Shown one piece after another: positions 34,768 to 43,722 of a DNA stretch of 64,000 nt. A model generated the notes under the pieces. It was not told the origin of the DNA. It ran no database searches and saw nothing but the letters and a program-made list of their open reading frames with translations. How positions within the stretch are numbered: the first letter of the stretch is position 1; each line of letters opens with the position of its first letter. Source of the DNA: Ilumatobacter sp963746265 (GTDB lineage Bacteria > Actinomycetota > Acidimicrobiia > Acidimicrobiales > Ilumatobacteraceae); assembly GCA_963746265.1 (NCBI GenBank), contig CAVVAM010000002.1, positions 310,001 to 374,000 on the forward strand. Direction: 5' to 3'. The translations under genes and the position numbers were made by a program.

Positions 34768-35283
34768 ACGAAGCCGGAGCACGCCATGACCACCACCCGA
34801 CGGATCCCGATCGCAGCCGATGCCGCGCGTGCCGGCGAGCTCGGCATCGCGGCACTCGCCCGACCACCGGCACCCACCAGTCCCACCCGGCGACCACCGC
34901 GTCCGCTTCGGCCCGCATCAGATCGCGCCGGTCGTCGTGGACGGTGGCCGAGGTCGAGGGTCGGTCGAGTCGGGCGTCGAGGATCTCGGTGCTGGCGTGG
35001 TGCCTGACGGAGGGTTCGATCCACACGGAGCGACCATCGGCGTCGCGTCGTCGGGTGTGGGTCTCGGCGGGGTCCAGGCCAACACCCAGCTCGAGGTGAC
35101 CGGCGAACGCCTGCTCGGTGACTGGCTCTACGCAACGCGACTCGTGATCGCGATCGTCAGCGACCTGCGCAGCGTCGGGACGATCAGGTCCCACGCCCCG
35201 GTTTGCCGGAACGGTTCGAGCCGAGTCCGATCTGGTGACGAGTTGCCCTATGGCGTGGAGGAGCGAGCTCGCAGACTGAGAGC
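34768..35283. other. Gene-less stretch with minus-strand coding-like remnant
   Basis: No intact gene is visible in 516 nt. On the minus strand, about 35110 to 34850, one frame (LDPAETHTRRRDADGRSVWI, then AEADAVVAGWDWW) has third-position G/C bias like real genes here. It has no clear start, and the bias fades before its stop at 34751. It looks like a decayed gene of unknown family. A plus-strand opening MTTTRRIPIAADAARAGEL at 34786 is also soon lost. Confidence 0.35.
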
Positions 35284-35616
35284 GTGGAGGATTCGGCGGT
35301 GATCGAACCGTGTCGGACATCGGGTGACCCGGTGCGTTGGGCCATCGTCGGTGAGCTGCGAGGTGGTACGCGGCGTGCCTGTGAGCTGTTCGAGGTGGCC
35401 GGCGACGAACCGTCGCTGCTGTCGCATCATCTCGAGGTGTTGCGCGTGCTCGGCATGGTGATTGGGCAGCACCGGGGTCGATGGATCGACGGCACGCTGT
35501 CGCCACCGACCTTGCGTCGGGTCGCCGATCTCATCGAGGAACGTGGGTCACCGGCGTCACACCCGGCGGTGCAGATCGCGTACGGAAGCGGGCGCTTCAG
35601 AACGGAGACGAGATGA
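35284..35616 (+). CDS. ArsR-family winged-helix regulator of the arsenic operon
   Basis: 110 residues from a GTG start. DPVRWAIVGELRGGTRRAC, then EPSLLSHHLEVLRVLGMV and GRWIDGTLS, form the ArsR-type HTH and wing. The first block contains Cys in TRRACELF and an early C in EPCRTSGD; whether these bind arsenite is not settled. Its stop overlaps the DUF2180 ATG by 4 nt and an ACR3 gene follows, so it is very probably the arsenite-responsive repressor of this operon. Confidence 0.85.
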   Translation: MEDSAVIEPCRTSGDPVRWAIVGELRGGTRRACELFEVAGDEPSLLSHHLEVLRVLGMVIGQHRGRWIDGTLSPPTLRRVADLIEERGSPASHPAVQIAYGSGRFRTETR

Positions 35617-35900
35617 ACTGTTTCGATTGTGGCGAGCAGGGAGCGACCGTAGTGGCGGTTGCCGTCTGCCGCGACTGTGGCGCCGCGGTCTGCGTCGACC
35701 ACACGGTCGTGGCGTCCCATCATCTGACGCGAACGGCGACCATCGGACTACAGGTCCCCATCGAACCGCCGGCACGTCTGATGCGTTGTGGCGTGTGTCA
35801 CCAGGCCCGCCAGGCCCTTGCTCGAGAACAGCAGTCCCACAGCGGCCACCCGATCCACAACCCGTTCCAACGCCACCACGACGAGCCGACCGATGCCTGA
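35613..35900 (+). CDS. DUF2180 zinc-ribbon-like small protein
   Basis: 95 residues with paired cysteines MNCFDCGEQG, VCRDCGAAVCVDH and MRCGVCHQ, a likely zinc-binding fold. DUF2180 proteins recur in actinobacterial operons between arsR and the arsenite exporter, as here. An accessory role in metalloid handling is inferred from this conserved context; no enzyme motif is visible. Confidence 0.82.
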   Translation: MNCFDCGEQGATVVAVAVCRDCGAAVCVDHTVVASHHLTRTATIGLQVPIEPPARLMRCGVCHQARQALAREQQSHSGHPIHNPFQRHHDEPTDA

Positions 35901-35984
35901 GCCGATTCGCCTCCGACGTCGGCACCATGCGGCATCGCTCGCGACCGGAACCGATGAGCGCGCCCGCGACGGGGGTCCGAATTG

Positions 35985-37064
35985 ATGAACATCGCCGACG
36001 CGGTTCACCACGAAGCACCGGTCCTCGAGCGACTGTCGCGACTTGATCGGTTCCTGCCCGTGTGGATCCTCGCGGCGATGGCGCTTGGTCTCGGTCTCGG
36101 ACGGCTCATCCCCGATCTCAACGATTGGCTCGACGAGGTCAAGATCGCCACGGTCTCGCTGCCGATCGCGATCGGGCTGCTGTTGATGATGTACCCGGTG
36201 CTGGCCAAGGTGCGGTACTCCAGGATCGGCAACGTCACCACCGACCGGAAGCTCATCGTGCCGTCGTTGGTCCTCAACTGGGTGATCGGCCCGGCCCTGA
36301 TGTTCGCACTGGCGTGGCTGCTGCTGCCCGACCTGCCCGAATACCGAACCGGGCTGATCATCGTCGGGTTGGCGCGCTGCATCGCGATGGTGTTGATCTG
36401 GAACGATCTCGCCGGCGGCGACCGCGAAGCCGCAGCCGTACTGGTCGCGCTCAACTCGGTCTTCCAAATTTTCGCCTACGCCCTGCTCGGATACTTCTAC
36501 CTCGAACTGCTGCCCGGCTGGATCGGTCTCGACACCGCCACACTCGACGTGTCGATGTGGGAGATAGCCCGGATCGTGCTCATCTTCTTGGGCGTACCGT
36601 TGGCTGCCGGATACCTCACCCGACGATGGGGTGAACGAACCCGCGGCATCGACTGGTACGAGTCGCGATTCCTCCCCCGAATCGGACCGTTGGCCCTGTA
36701 CGGACTGTTGTTCACGGTCGTCATCCTCTTCGCGCTGCAAGGCGAGACCATCACCTCCCAACCCGTCGACGTCGCCCGCATCGCACTCCCGCTCCTCGCC
36801 TACTTCGCGATCATGTGGGCGACGTCGTTCGCGCTCGGGCTCCGGCTCGGGTTGCCGTACGACAAGAACGCGACGGTGGCGTTCACTGCCGCCGGCAACA
36901 ACTTCGAACTCGCCATCGCGGTGGCCATCGGGGTCTTCGGTGTCACCTCCGGTCAGGCGCTCGCCGGCGTCGTCGGCCCATTGATCGAGGTTCCGGTCCT
37001 GGTTGGCCTGGTCTACGTCGCCCTCTGGGCACGCGAGAAGTTCTACCCGGAGAACTCCGTCTGA
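35985..37064 (+). CDS. acr3: ACR3-family arsenite efflux permease
   Basis: 359 residues; the ATG at 35985 directly follows an in-frame TTG. Ten hydrophobic helices are apparent. The conserved ACR3 segment GLARCIAMVLIWNDLA, with the Cys essential for transport, lies in the middle, and AGNNFELAIAVAIGVFG near the C-terminus matches the second conserved helix. It exports arsenite (and perhaps antimonite) using the proton gradient. The operon order arsR-DUF2180-acr3 is typical for actinobacteria. Confidence 0.95.
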   Translation: MNIADAVHHEAPVLERLSRLDRFLPVWILAAMALGLGLGRLIPDLNDWLDEVKIATVSLPIAIGLLLMMYPVLAKVRYSRIGNVTTDRKLIVPSLVLNWVIGPALMFALAWLLLPDLPEYRTGLIIVGLARCIAMVLIWNDLAGGDREAAAVLVALNSVFQIFAYALLGYFYLELLPGWIGLDTATLDVSMWEIARIVLIFLGVPLAAGYLTRRWGERTRGIDWYESRFLPRIGPLALYGLLFTVVILFALQGETITSQPVDVARIALPLLAYFAIMWATSFALGLRLGLPYDKNATVAFTAAGNNFELAIAVAIGVFGVTSGQALAGVVGPLIEVPVLVGLVYVALWAREKFYPENSV

Positions 37065-37383
37065 AGCCGAAACGCAAGCTCGGCATCGCCATCGGCAGAC
37101 TCACCGAAGGGTCGGCTCGCGCGAGCAGTTCGTGGACCGCCGGCTGAATACGCTCGTCGGGCGCGATTCTCGTCGGAGGAGTGCGTCACCCCGTGTCGAA
37201 CGTGCCGAGCAGTTCATCCGTCGCCAGGCATGAGTTCACGACGGGCGGTACAGCGCGGTTGCCCCATGGCTGCACCTCACCAACCGACTCACTCGCGACG
37301 CGGCGTCGAACCGATGAGAAACCCCAGTCCGGTTGACCCCGGGTCGTTCGGTGGCCGTAGAGGGACGGCTGTCTGACCCCAAC

Positions 37384-37728
37384 CAGCGACGCCTTTCCCC
37401 ACCGACGTCAACGACCTCATCGCTACGTATCGAGCGGGCGCCCCAATCAACGAACTCGCCGCCCGCTACGCGTCCACCGCACCACCATCGCCGCCCACCT
37501 CGACCAACACCAGATCCCACGCCACCGCCAGCGAACCGACTGGGACGACACGAATCTCCGCGAAGCCGCAGCGCCGTACGCCACCGGGGCATCGCTCGCC
37601 GATGTGGCGGCCGACCATGGAATCGACGTCCAGACCGTCGTGAACCGCTTCCGGCAAGGCGGCATCTCGGTCCGGCCGCGTCGCGGCTGGCCATCACATC
37701 ACGACGCCCAGCGAGATCCCGGGTGAGC
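37384..37728 (+). pseudogene. Serine recombinase/resolvase C-terminal remnant, frameshifted
   Basis: Three successive frames encode pieces of a resolvase-type C-terminal HTH region: QRRLS (37384), then TDVNDLIATYRAGAPINELA and AARY, then VHRTTIAAHLDQHQIPRHR, then ATGASLADVAADHGIDVQTV. A single missing base in 'cgctacgcgtccac' (about 37470) explains the second shift. The N-terminal catalytic domain is not found upstream. It is a relic of a mobile element between the arsenic operon and tRNA-Val. The remaining 37065-37383 and 37729-37970 hold nothing recognisable. Confidence 0.6.
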
Positions 37729-37970
37729 GGTTCTCTGCAACAGCGCACCCTCGTGTTGCCCTCTGACGACCACTCGGTCATCGCGGGCCCGAACGCTCGC
37801 GTTCGCGCTCGGCTTCACCCACTCCAGCCCGCTGGAGATCGGCACCCCGCGGCCGCTCGCGGTGTCGAGCCGTTCCCGCGAGGCTTGGAAAGGGACCAGT
37901 TTGGCCAGTTCGTCGACCACTACCCGATTTGGCTCTCGACCTGGGAAACCGTTGGAATTCTCACAACGAG

Positions 37971-38044
37971 TGGGCGTAGAGGGAATCGAACCCCCGACCT
38001 CATCCGTGTCATGGATGCGCTCTAACCAACTGAGCCATACGCCC
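37971..38044 (-). tRNA. tRNA-Val (anticodon GAC)
   Basis: Read on the minus strand, the acceptor GGGCGTA pairs with TACGCCC, the D arm is GCTC/GAGC, the anticodon arm CATCC/GGATG encloses loop ATGACAC (anticodon GAC), and the T arm GGGGG/CCCTC has loop TTCGATT with one wobble-type end pair. The discriminator is A at 37971; CCA is not encoded. It is a cloverleaf without introns. A recombinase relic lies on its 3' side. Confidence 0.95.
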
Positions 38045-38051
38045 TCGGCGG

Positions 38052-39110
38052 ATGCGTACGATACCAGCCGTGCAGCACGGCTCACACACCCGCTCGGGCA
38101 CGGTCGGCGAGCTTGCTCTGATCGACATCTCGGCGCTCCTCGACCCCCGGGTCGACGGCAACGACGTCGCCCACCGGATCGATCGGGCCTGCCGCGAAAT
38201 CGGCTTCTTCCGGGTCACCGGGCACGGCATCGCGGCGGGAACGCTCGCCCGGCTGGACCGACTGGCCCGCGAGTTCTTCGCCCGACCCGATAGCGAGAAG
38301 GAGCCGTTCGCCATGCGTCGCGCCGGGCCGGCCTGGCGCGGATGGTTCCCCCTGCGCGGCGAGATCACGTCGGGCCGACCCGATCGCAAGGAGGGCCTCT
38401 ACGTCGGCTTCGATCACGCAAACGATCACCCGCGAGTCCTCGACGGGACACCGCTGCACGGTCGCAACCTGCTCCCCGACGACGAGCTGCGCCACGCCGT
38501 CGACGACTGGCTCGACTCACTGCGGCCCCTCGCCGACGCGCTGATGCGAGGCATCGCGATCGGATTGGGCCTCCACCCCGAGTGGTTCGCCGCGCACCTC
38601 ACGGGCGACCCCACCGTGCTGTTCCGGATCTTCCGGTATCCGGCCCTGGCCGACAACGTGTCGTCCGGCGAGTGGGGCGTCGGCGAGCACACCGATTACG
38701 GCCTGCTCACGTTGCTCGCCCAGGACGATTCAGGCGGGCTCCAGGTCAAGTCACGCGACGACGTGTGGATCGACGTGCCGGCCGAACCCGACGTGATCGT
38801 GTGCAACATCGGCGACATGCTCGACCGGCTGACCGAGGGGCGGTACCGCTCGACGCCGCACCGTGTCCGGAACACGAGCGGACGCGACCGGCTCTCGTTC
38901 CCCTACTTCTTCGACCCGTCGTGGGACGCCGTGGTCACCCCGCTTCCGCTGGCGGACTCGCCGCCGGCCGATGCCGCCGATCAGCGCTGGGACGGTGCGA
39001 GCCTGCGGGCGTGGACCGGTACCTACGGCGACTATCTCAGCGCCAAGGTGGCGAAGGTCTTCCCCGATCTGTTCGCCGAGGTCGGCGGGGCGTCTAGATC
39101 AGACGAGTAG
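38052..39110 (+). CDS. Isopenicillin N synthase-like Fe(II)/2OG oxygenase
   Basis: Up to 352 residues. The N-terminal domain LIDISALLD and CREIGFFRVTGHGI is the DIOX_N block; the iron ligands are H and D of GEHTDYGLLTLL and the His of STPHRVRNTSGRDRLS, whose Arg binds 2OG. The first ATG is only 7 nt from the tRNA 5' end, so a start at GTG 38070 or later is also likely. Related bacterial enzymes include the ethylene-forming/gibberellin-oxidase-like group. It converges with hemW, overlapping by 17 nt. Confidence 0.85.
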   Translation: MRTIPAVQHGSHTRSGTVGELALIDISALLDPRVDGNDVAHRIDRACREIGFFRVTGHGIAAGTLARLDRLAREFFARPDSEKEPFAMRRAGPAWRGWFPLRGEITSGRPDRKEGLYVGFDHANDHPRVLDGTPLHGRNLLPDDELRHAVDDWLDSLRPLADALMRGIAIGLGLHPEWFAAHLTGDPTVLFRIFRYPALADNVSSGEWGVGEHTDYGLLTLLAQDDSGGLQVKSRDDVWIDVPAEPDVIVCNIGDMLDRLTEGRYRSTPHRVRNTSGRDRLSFPYFFDPSWDAVVTPLPLADSPPADAADQRWDGASLRAWTGTYGDYLSAKVAKVFPDLFAEVGGASRSDE

Positions 39111-40164
39111 CGATCTCGTTCTGCATGAGACGCCCCCGACGGGTCAGGATCCAGCGGTCCCCCCGTCGTTCGACCAGACCCGGCAACGAGGCGCCGTCGA
39201 GAGCGTCGAGCGGTACGCCCTCGGGCATACGGAGCTGTAACTCCAGGCGCTCGAACCGCCTGGTCGCGGCGTCGAGCGTCTCCCCGGCGGCCTCCGTCGG
39301 CTCCCCTGCGGCCACCAGGTCGATGTAACGCTCGGGTGTGCGCACGTTCCACCAGCGACGACCGTCGAGATGGGAGTGGGCGGCGCAACCGAAACCCCGG
39401 TAGTTCTGCTGACGCCAGTAGAGCAGGTTGTGGCGGCACTCGTGTCCGGGCTGCGACCAGTTCGAGATCTCGTAGTTCGACCGGCCCGCGGCGACGAGCA
39501 ACTCGTCGACGAGCTCGTACTTGTCGGCCTGGTCGTCGTCGTCGGGGTGCCGATCGGGCCGGGTCGCGAGCGGTGTTCCCGGCTCGACCGTCAGGGCGTA
39601 GGCCGACACGTGGGGCGGCTCCAGCGCGACGATCGACTCGATGGTGTGCCTCCAGTCGTCGAGTGACTCGCCGATCGCCCCGTAGATCACGTCGAGATTG
39701 AACGACGTCAACCCGACCCGCCGAATCGACTCGACGGCCGCGAGCACGTTGCGCCGGTCGTGCCGGCGACCGAGCGCTCCGAGCACATGTGTGGCCATCG
39801 ACTGCACACCGACGCTGACTCGGTTCACACCGGCGGCGACGTAGGCGTCGAGCAGTCCGTCGGTCACGTCGTCGGGGTTGCACTCCACGGTGATCTCGGC
39901 GTCGCCGGTGACGGGTACCCGCCCGATCACGTCCGCGAGCGCGGCTCCGCCCACCATCGACGGCGTGCCTCCGCCGACGAAGATGCTGGTCGCCGCCGGC
40001 ATGCCGTCCTCGAGCGCACGCTCGATGTCGACGCGCAGCGCGTCGAGGTAGGCGTCGGTCAGGTGGTGCCGATCCGTCCACGTCGCGAACGCGCAGTAGT
40101 CGCACTTCGACGCACAGAACGGAACATGGAGATAGACGCCGAAGGGCGCCGCCGAGGCGACCAT
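39094..40164 (-). CDS. hemW: Radical SAM heme chaperone HemW
   Basis: 356 residues. The radical SAM cluster motif is CASKCDYCAF (CxxxCxxC) right after GVYLHVPF, followed by FVGGGTPSM and ECNPDD. The C-terminal HemN domain includes the YEISNWSQPGHECRHNLLYW block. HemW-type proteins bind heme and deliver it to respiratory enzymes, despite the common annotation as coproporphyrinogen oxidase. The absence of the extra N-terminal Cys of true HemN supports HemW. Confidence 0.93.
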   Translation of the reverse strand: MVASAAPFGVYLHVPFCASKCDYCAFATWTDRHHLTDAYLDALRVDIERALEDGMPAATSIFVGGGTPSMVGGAALADVIGRVPVTGDAEITVECNPDDVTDGLLDAYVAAGVNRVSVGVQSMATHVLGALGRRHDRRNVLAAVESIRRVGLTSFNLDVIYGAIGESLDDWRHTIESIVALEPPHVSAYALTVEPGTPLATRPDRHPDDDDQADKYELVDELLVAAGRSNYEISNWSQPGHECRHNLLYWRQQNYRGFGCAAHSHLDGRRWWNVRTPERYIDLVAAGEPTEAAGETLDAATRRFERLELQLRMPEGVPLDALDGASLPGLVERRGDRWILTRRGRLMQNEIATRLI

Positions 40165-40210
40165 CGGGCCAGTGAATCAGCTCGATCGCCCAGCCGGGCG
40201 ACGCGACGTC

Positions 40211-40720
40211 CTAGGCAGCCCGGAACACGAGGTCGAGCGCCTCGAGTCGAAGTGCCACCTGATCGACCGGGATGTCGAGCATGGCTGCGATCGCGCGCTT
40301 GTCGTCGGCGCGGATCGTGAGTACTCGACCGTTGAAGTCCTGACGCTGCACCTGGATCATCCGCATGAACCGGGTGAGCATCTCGAACGGGGCACCGGAC
40401 AGTTGGCTGAGCTTCAAGATGTCGATCGCCAGCTTCGGTCGGGGGGCCGTGCCGTCTTCGCTCCCACTCGGTGTGTTGTCACCGCGCGGCAACAACTGGT
40501 CGACCGGCACGCGGTAGAACTGCGCCAACCGGTCGAGCCGTGGGAGTGAGAGGGCCCGCTCGCCCCGCTCGTACGCTCCGAGGACCGACGCCTTGAACTC
40601 CTGTTCCGACTGGGCCTCGACGTCATGCAGCGACAAGCGCTTCTGCTTGCGAATCGCTCGCAGGCGCTCGCCGACCTGGACGCTGTAGCCGGCGTCATCG
40701 GCGTCTTCGTTGAACTCCAC
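40211..40720 (-). CDS. bldD: BldD-like transcriptional regulator
   Basis: 169 residues. The Xre-type HTH is VGERLRAIRKQKRLSLHDVE through ASVLGAYERGERALS. The C-terminal domain has QRQDFNGRVLTIRADD, matching the paired c-di-GMP-binding motif of Streptomyces BldD (RGDYNGRVLSIRQDD). BldD dimerised by c-di-GMP represses developmental genes. The two RxD elements are kept, so nucleotide control is plausible. Its presence supports the actinobacterial assignment. Confidence 0.9.
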   Translation of the reverse strand: MEFNEDADDAGYSVQVGERLRAIRKQKRLSLHDVEAQSEQEFKASVLGAYERGERALSLPRLDRLAQFYRVPVDQLLPRGDNTPSGSEDGTAPRPKLAIDILKLSQLSGAPFEMLTRFMRMIQVQRQDFNGRVLTIRADDKRAIAAMLDIPVDQVALRLEALDLVFRAA

Positions 40721-40807
40721 ATCCGCTCCTCTACGTGGCAGGTTTCGCCGAATGTAGCAGCACCGGCCGCCGAACGTGGCAATAATGCCATCAGACCGAC
40801 CAGTTTC

Positions 40808-41479
40808 TCACTCTGCGTGCATGACGAGGCGAGCGCCCGCCACGATCGCCGCCGTCTCCACCCGCAGCACCGTCGGGCCGATCGCCACCGTCGTCGCGGC
40901 CGCGTCGAGTTCGGCGGGCGACCACCCGCCCTCGGGCCCGATCGCCACCGTCGTGTCCTCCGGACCGATGGGTCGGGCGCCCGGTTCGGCGGCCGCCGCC
41001 ATCGGCAACAGGTCGATCGCGGCCACGGGTTCGGTGACGTCGGGCAGCCAGACGCCGCGCGACTGCTGGAGCGCCTCGACGGCCACGCGGCGCAGCTTGT
41101 CGAGATGCTTGCGGGCCCGGTCGTCGCTCCAGCGCACGACGGAGCGCTGGGCGTGGATGGGCACGATCCGATCGATGCCCAGTTCGGTGAGCTTCTGCAC
41201 GATCCACTCGGGACGGTCCTGCTTCGGGATCGCGAACGCCACCGTCAGCGGCGTCGCCCGCCGGGCCTCGAGACGAATCTCTCCCGTCGGTGACAGCACG
41301 CCGTCGGTCACGACGCAGGTTCGCCACCGGCCGACACCATCGGTGACGGTGACCGTCTCGCCATTGCGAACGCGCAGCACCCGGAACACGTGGTGCGACT
41401 CGGCATCGGACAGGGCCGGCACCTCGATGTCGTCGACGAGCACGTGGGCACTCGCACGTCGCAGTTCGGACGAGCTCAC
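40808..41479 (-). CDS. rsmE: 16S rRNA m3U1498 methyltransferase RsmE
   Basis: 223 residues from GTG 41479, seven bases after the dnaJ stop. An N-terminal PUA-like domain (ESHHVFRVLRVRNGE) precedes the SPOUT knot with QKLTELGIDRIVP, AVEALQQSRGVWLP and AIGPEGGWSPAEL. It methylates U1498 of 16S rRNA. It is the third gene of hrcA-dnaJ-rsmE, a common actinobacterial order. The longer open frame upstream lies inside dnaJ and is not coding. Confidence 0.94.
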   Translation of the reverse strand: MSSSELRRASAHVLVDDIEVPALSDAESHHVFRVLRVRNGETVTVTDGVGRWRTCVVTDGVLSPTGEIRLEARRATPLTVAFAIPKQDRPEWIVQKLTELGIDRIVPIHAQRSVVRWSDDRARKHLDKLRRVAVEALQQSRGVWLPDVTEPVAAIDLLPMAAAAEPGARPIGPEDTTVAIGPEGGWSPAELDAAATTVAIGPTVLRVETAAIVAGARLVMHAE

Positions 41480-41486
41480 GGTGGCG

Positions 41487-42632
41487 TCACGAGAAGGCGG
41501 ACTTGATCTTCGAAAAGAGGCTGACGCCACCCTCTCCGACCGTCTCGCCTCGACCCTCCGCGAACGTTCGCAACAACTCGGCCTCCTCGACCGAGAGCTT
41601 CGTGGGCACCTCGACCTCGACGATGGCCCGGAGGTCACCCCGGCCCCGTCCCTGGAGGCGGGGCACGCCACGACCCTTGAGCACGAACTGGTGGCCGGGC
41701 TGGGTGCCCGATGGCACCACGAGCGCTTCGTTGCCGTCGAGCGTCTCGAGATCGATCGTGGTCCCGAGCGCCGCCTGCGCGATCGAGATGGTCACCTCGG
41801 TGACGAGATCATCGTTCTCGCGACGGTATCGATCGTGCGGGCGGACGCGAAGGTGGACGTACAGATCCCCCGGACCACCACCACGCGGACCGGCGGCGCC
41901 ACGACGCGTCAAGCGCAGCGTGCTGCCGTCGACGACGCCTGCGGGCACGTCGACCGTGTACGTCTTCGACCCCGTGACGCGGCCCTCACCCCGGCAGTCC
42001 TGGCACGGAGTCGTGACGACCTCACCCAGGCCGCCGCACCGGGCGCACGGGCTGGTCGACACCATCTGACCGAGCACGCTCTGGCGAACTCGACGAACCT
42101 GCCCGGACCCGCTGCACTCGGAGCACGTGACCGGCTTGGTGCCCTCACCGGCGCCGGAGCCATGGCACGTATCGCACGTCTGCGGGAGCTTCAATTCGAC
42201 GGGCACTTGGTCGCCGAACACCGACTGCTCGAACGTGATCGCCACGGCGACTTCCATGTCCTGGCCACGCGGCGGACCGCTGGGGCCACGCCTGCCACCA
42301 CCGAACGGATTGCCGCCGCCACCACCGCCGCCACCGAAGAAGGCGTCGAAGATGTCGCCGAGCCCGCCACCGCCGAACAGATCGTCGAAGTTCGCGCTGC
42401 CGGCAGCGCCACCGACACCGGCCTCGCCGAACTGGTCGTACCGGGCACGCTGCTGGTCGTCGGACAGCACGGCGTACGCCTTGGAGAGCTCCTTGAACTT
42501 GTCGGCGGCATCGGGGTCGTCGGGGTTGGCGTCCGGATGCAGATCCCGGGCACGCTTGCGGTACGCCCGTTTGATCTCCTCGGCGCTCGCCGACCGATCG
42601 ACGCCCAGCAATGAGTAGTAGTCGGCTGCCAT
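41487..42632 (-). CDS. dnaJ: Chaperone DnaJ (type I)
   Basis: 381 residues. The J domain begins YYSLLGVDRSASAEEIK and carries the HPD motif. A Gly/Phe-rich region (LFGGGGLGDIFDAFFGG) follows, then four CxxCxGxG zinc repeats (CDTCHGSG, CSECSGSG, CARCGGLG, CQDCRGEG) and the C-terminal substrate domain. It is the cochaperone for DnaK. Its ATG shares one base with the hrcA stop, so it is co-expressed with its repressor under heat-shock control. Confidence 0.97.
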   Translation of the reverse strand: MAADYYSLLGVDRSASAEEIKRAYRKRARDLHPDANPDDPDAADKFKELSKAYAVLSDDQQRARYDQFGEAGVGGAAGSANFDDLFGGGGLGDIFDAFFGGGGGGGGNPFGGGRRGPSGPPRGQDMEVAVAITFEQSVFGDQVPVELKLPQTCDTCHGSGAGEGTKPVTCSECSGSGQVRRVRQSVLGQMVSTSPCARCGGLGEVVTTPCQDCRGEGRVTGSKTYTVDVPAGVVDGSTLRLTRRGAAGPRGGGPGDLYVHLRVRPHDRYRRENDDLVTEVTISIAQAALGTTIDLETLDGNEALVVPSGTQPGHQFVLKGRGVPRLQGRGRGDLRAIVEVEVPTKLSVEEAELLRTFAEGRGETVGEGGVSLFSKIKSAFS

Positions 42633-43627
42633 CAGCCCTCTCCGAGTCGACGACCGAGGCGATCACTCACGAAATCGACCGTCGCCAGGGCCTGGGGATA
42701 GTTCATACGGGTCGGGCCGAGCACGCCGACCGAACCGAGGTGCTCACCGTCGACGACGACCGGTGCGACCACGACCGAGCAGGCCGACAGCGGCTCGACG
42801 CCGTGCTCGACCCCGATCGCCACCGACATGCCACGATCGACGATGTCGCGCACGAGCGACACGACGACGAACTGCTGCTCGAGCGTGTGGAGGACTCGAC
42901 GCACGACCTCGACGGCCTCGAACGACTCCGCCACCGTTGAGGCACCGCCGACGTACACCTGGTCGTCGGCGGTGGCGGCACGGACGGCCTCGGTGACCGC
43001 TCGGCAGACAGCGTCGGCGCCGGCGCTGCCGGTCGACGGGATCGAGTCGACATCGCCGAGTGTGCCGCCGGTGAGCGACGCCGCCAGATGTGCACTCGCA
43101 GCCGCGAGCGCAGCGTCGGTGGTCTCCGCGTCGATCTCGATCACCTCGCTCTCGACGCCGCCGTTGCCGAACACGAACACGACCGTGGCCGCGGTCGCGG
43201 CCAGCCGCACGACCTGCACGCTGCGGATCGAAGCGGCCTCGGCCTTGGGACCGAGGACGACAGCGGCGTTGTGGGTGAGACGGGTCAGCAGGTCGCTCGT
43301 GTGGTGGAGCATCTCCTCGAGGCGACCATGTGCTGCTTCGAAGAACTCGCCCACCTCGCGCGTGGTCGCTGCGTCGATGCGGCCGGGCGCCGCGAGATGA
43401 TCGACGAAGAACCGGTAGCCACGATCGGTGGGCACCCGCCCCGCCGAGGTGTGCGGTTGCACGAGGTAGCCCTCTGACTCGAGGACCGCCATGTCGTTGC
43501 GCACCGTCGCCGACGACACGTTGATGTCGGCCGAGTTGGCGATGTGCGACGACCCCACCGGCTGCGCGGTGGCGATGTACTCCTGCACGACGGCACGGAG
43601 AATCGCAGTCTTACGGTCATCCAGCAT
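42632..43627 (-). CDS. hrcA: Heat-inducible repressor HrcA
   Basis: 331 residues. MLDDRKTAILRAVVQEYIAT and SVGSSHIANSADINVSSATVRND form the winged HTH; HTSAGRVPTDRGYRFFVD is the strongest family signature. HrcA represses chaperone genes by binding CIRCE, and a CIRCE-like inverted repeat lies immediately before its ATG. It heads hrcA-dnaJ-rsmE and is divergent from glnS. Confidence 0.97.
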   Translation of the reverse strand: MLDDRKTAILRAVVQEYIATAQPVGSSHIANSADINVSSATVRNDMAVLESEGYLVQPHTSAGRVPTDRGYRFFVDHLAAPGRIDAATTREVGEFFEAAHGRLEEMLHHTSDLLTRLTHNAAVVLGPKAEAASIRSVQVVRLAATAATVVFVFGNGGVESEVIEIDAETTDAALAAASAHLAASLTGGTLGDVDSIPSTGSAGADAVCRAVTEAVRAATADDQVYVGGASTVAESFEAVEVVRRVLHTLEQQFVVVSLVRDIVDRGMSVAIGVEHGVEPLSACSVVVAPVVVDGEHLGSVGVLGPTRMNYPQALATVDFVSDRLGRRLGEG

Positions 43628-43628
43628 G

Positions 43629-43655
43629 GTGGCAATCGAGGATACCGAGTGCCAG
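43629..43655 (-). promoter_or_regulatory. CIRCE-like HrcA operator abutting the hrcA start
   Basis: On the minus strand CTGGCACTC, nine bases, then GATTGCCAC. The first half is a perfect actinobacterial CIRCE half-site; the second differs at two positions. The 9-nt spacer is the canonical length. The element ends one base before the hrcA ATG, leaving no room for a ribosome site, so the transcript may be leaderless or the operator may lie in the 5' UTR. Confidence 0.75.
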
Positions 43656-43722
43656 CGTCACGTACTGCGTCTGGCTTCCCAGCGCTGTGTTCGACGCCGC
43701 AGCCTCCATACTGGTGCACGCC

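Noticed and set aside
37350..37366. Short match (cgtagaggga) to the tRNA-Val 3' region as a possible attachment-site repeat
   Set aside because: Only about ten bases match; too short to claim a direct repeat.
37333..38025. Open frame ending in GNRTPDLIR
   Set aside because: That ending is the well-known artefact of translating the complement of a tRNA gene; the upstream part mixes frames of the recombinase relic.
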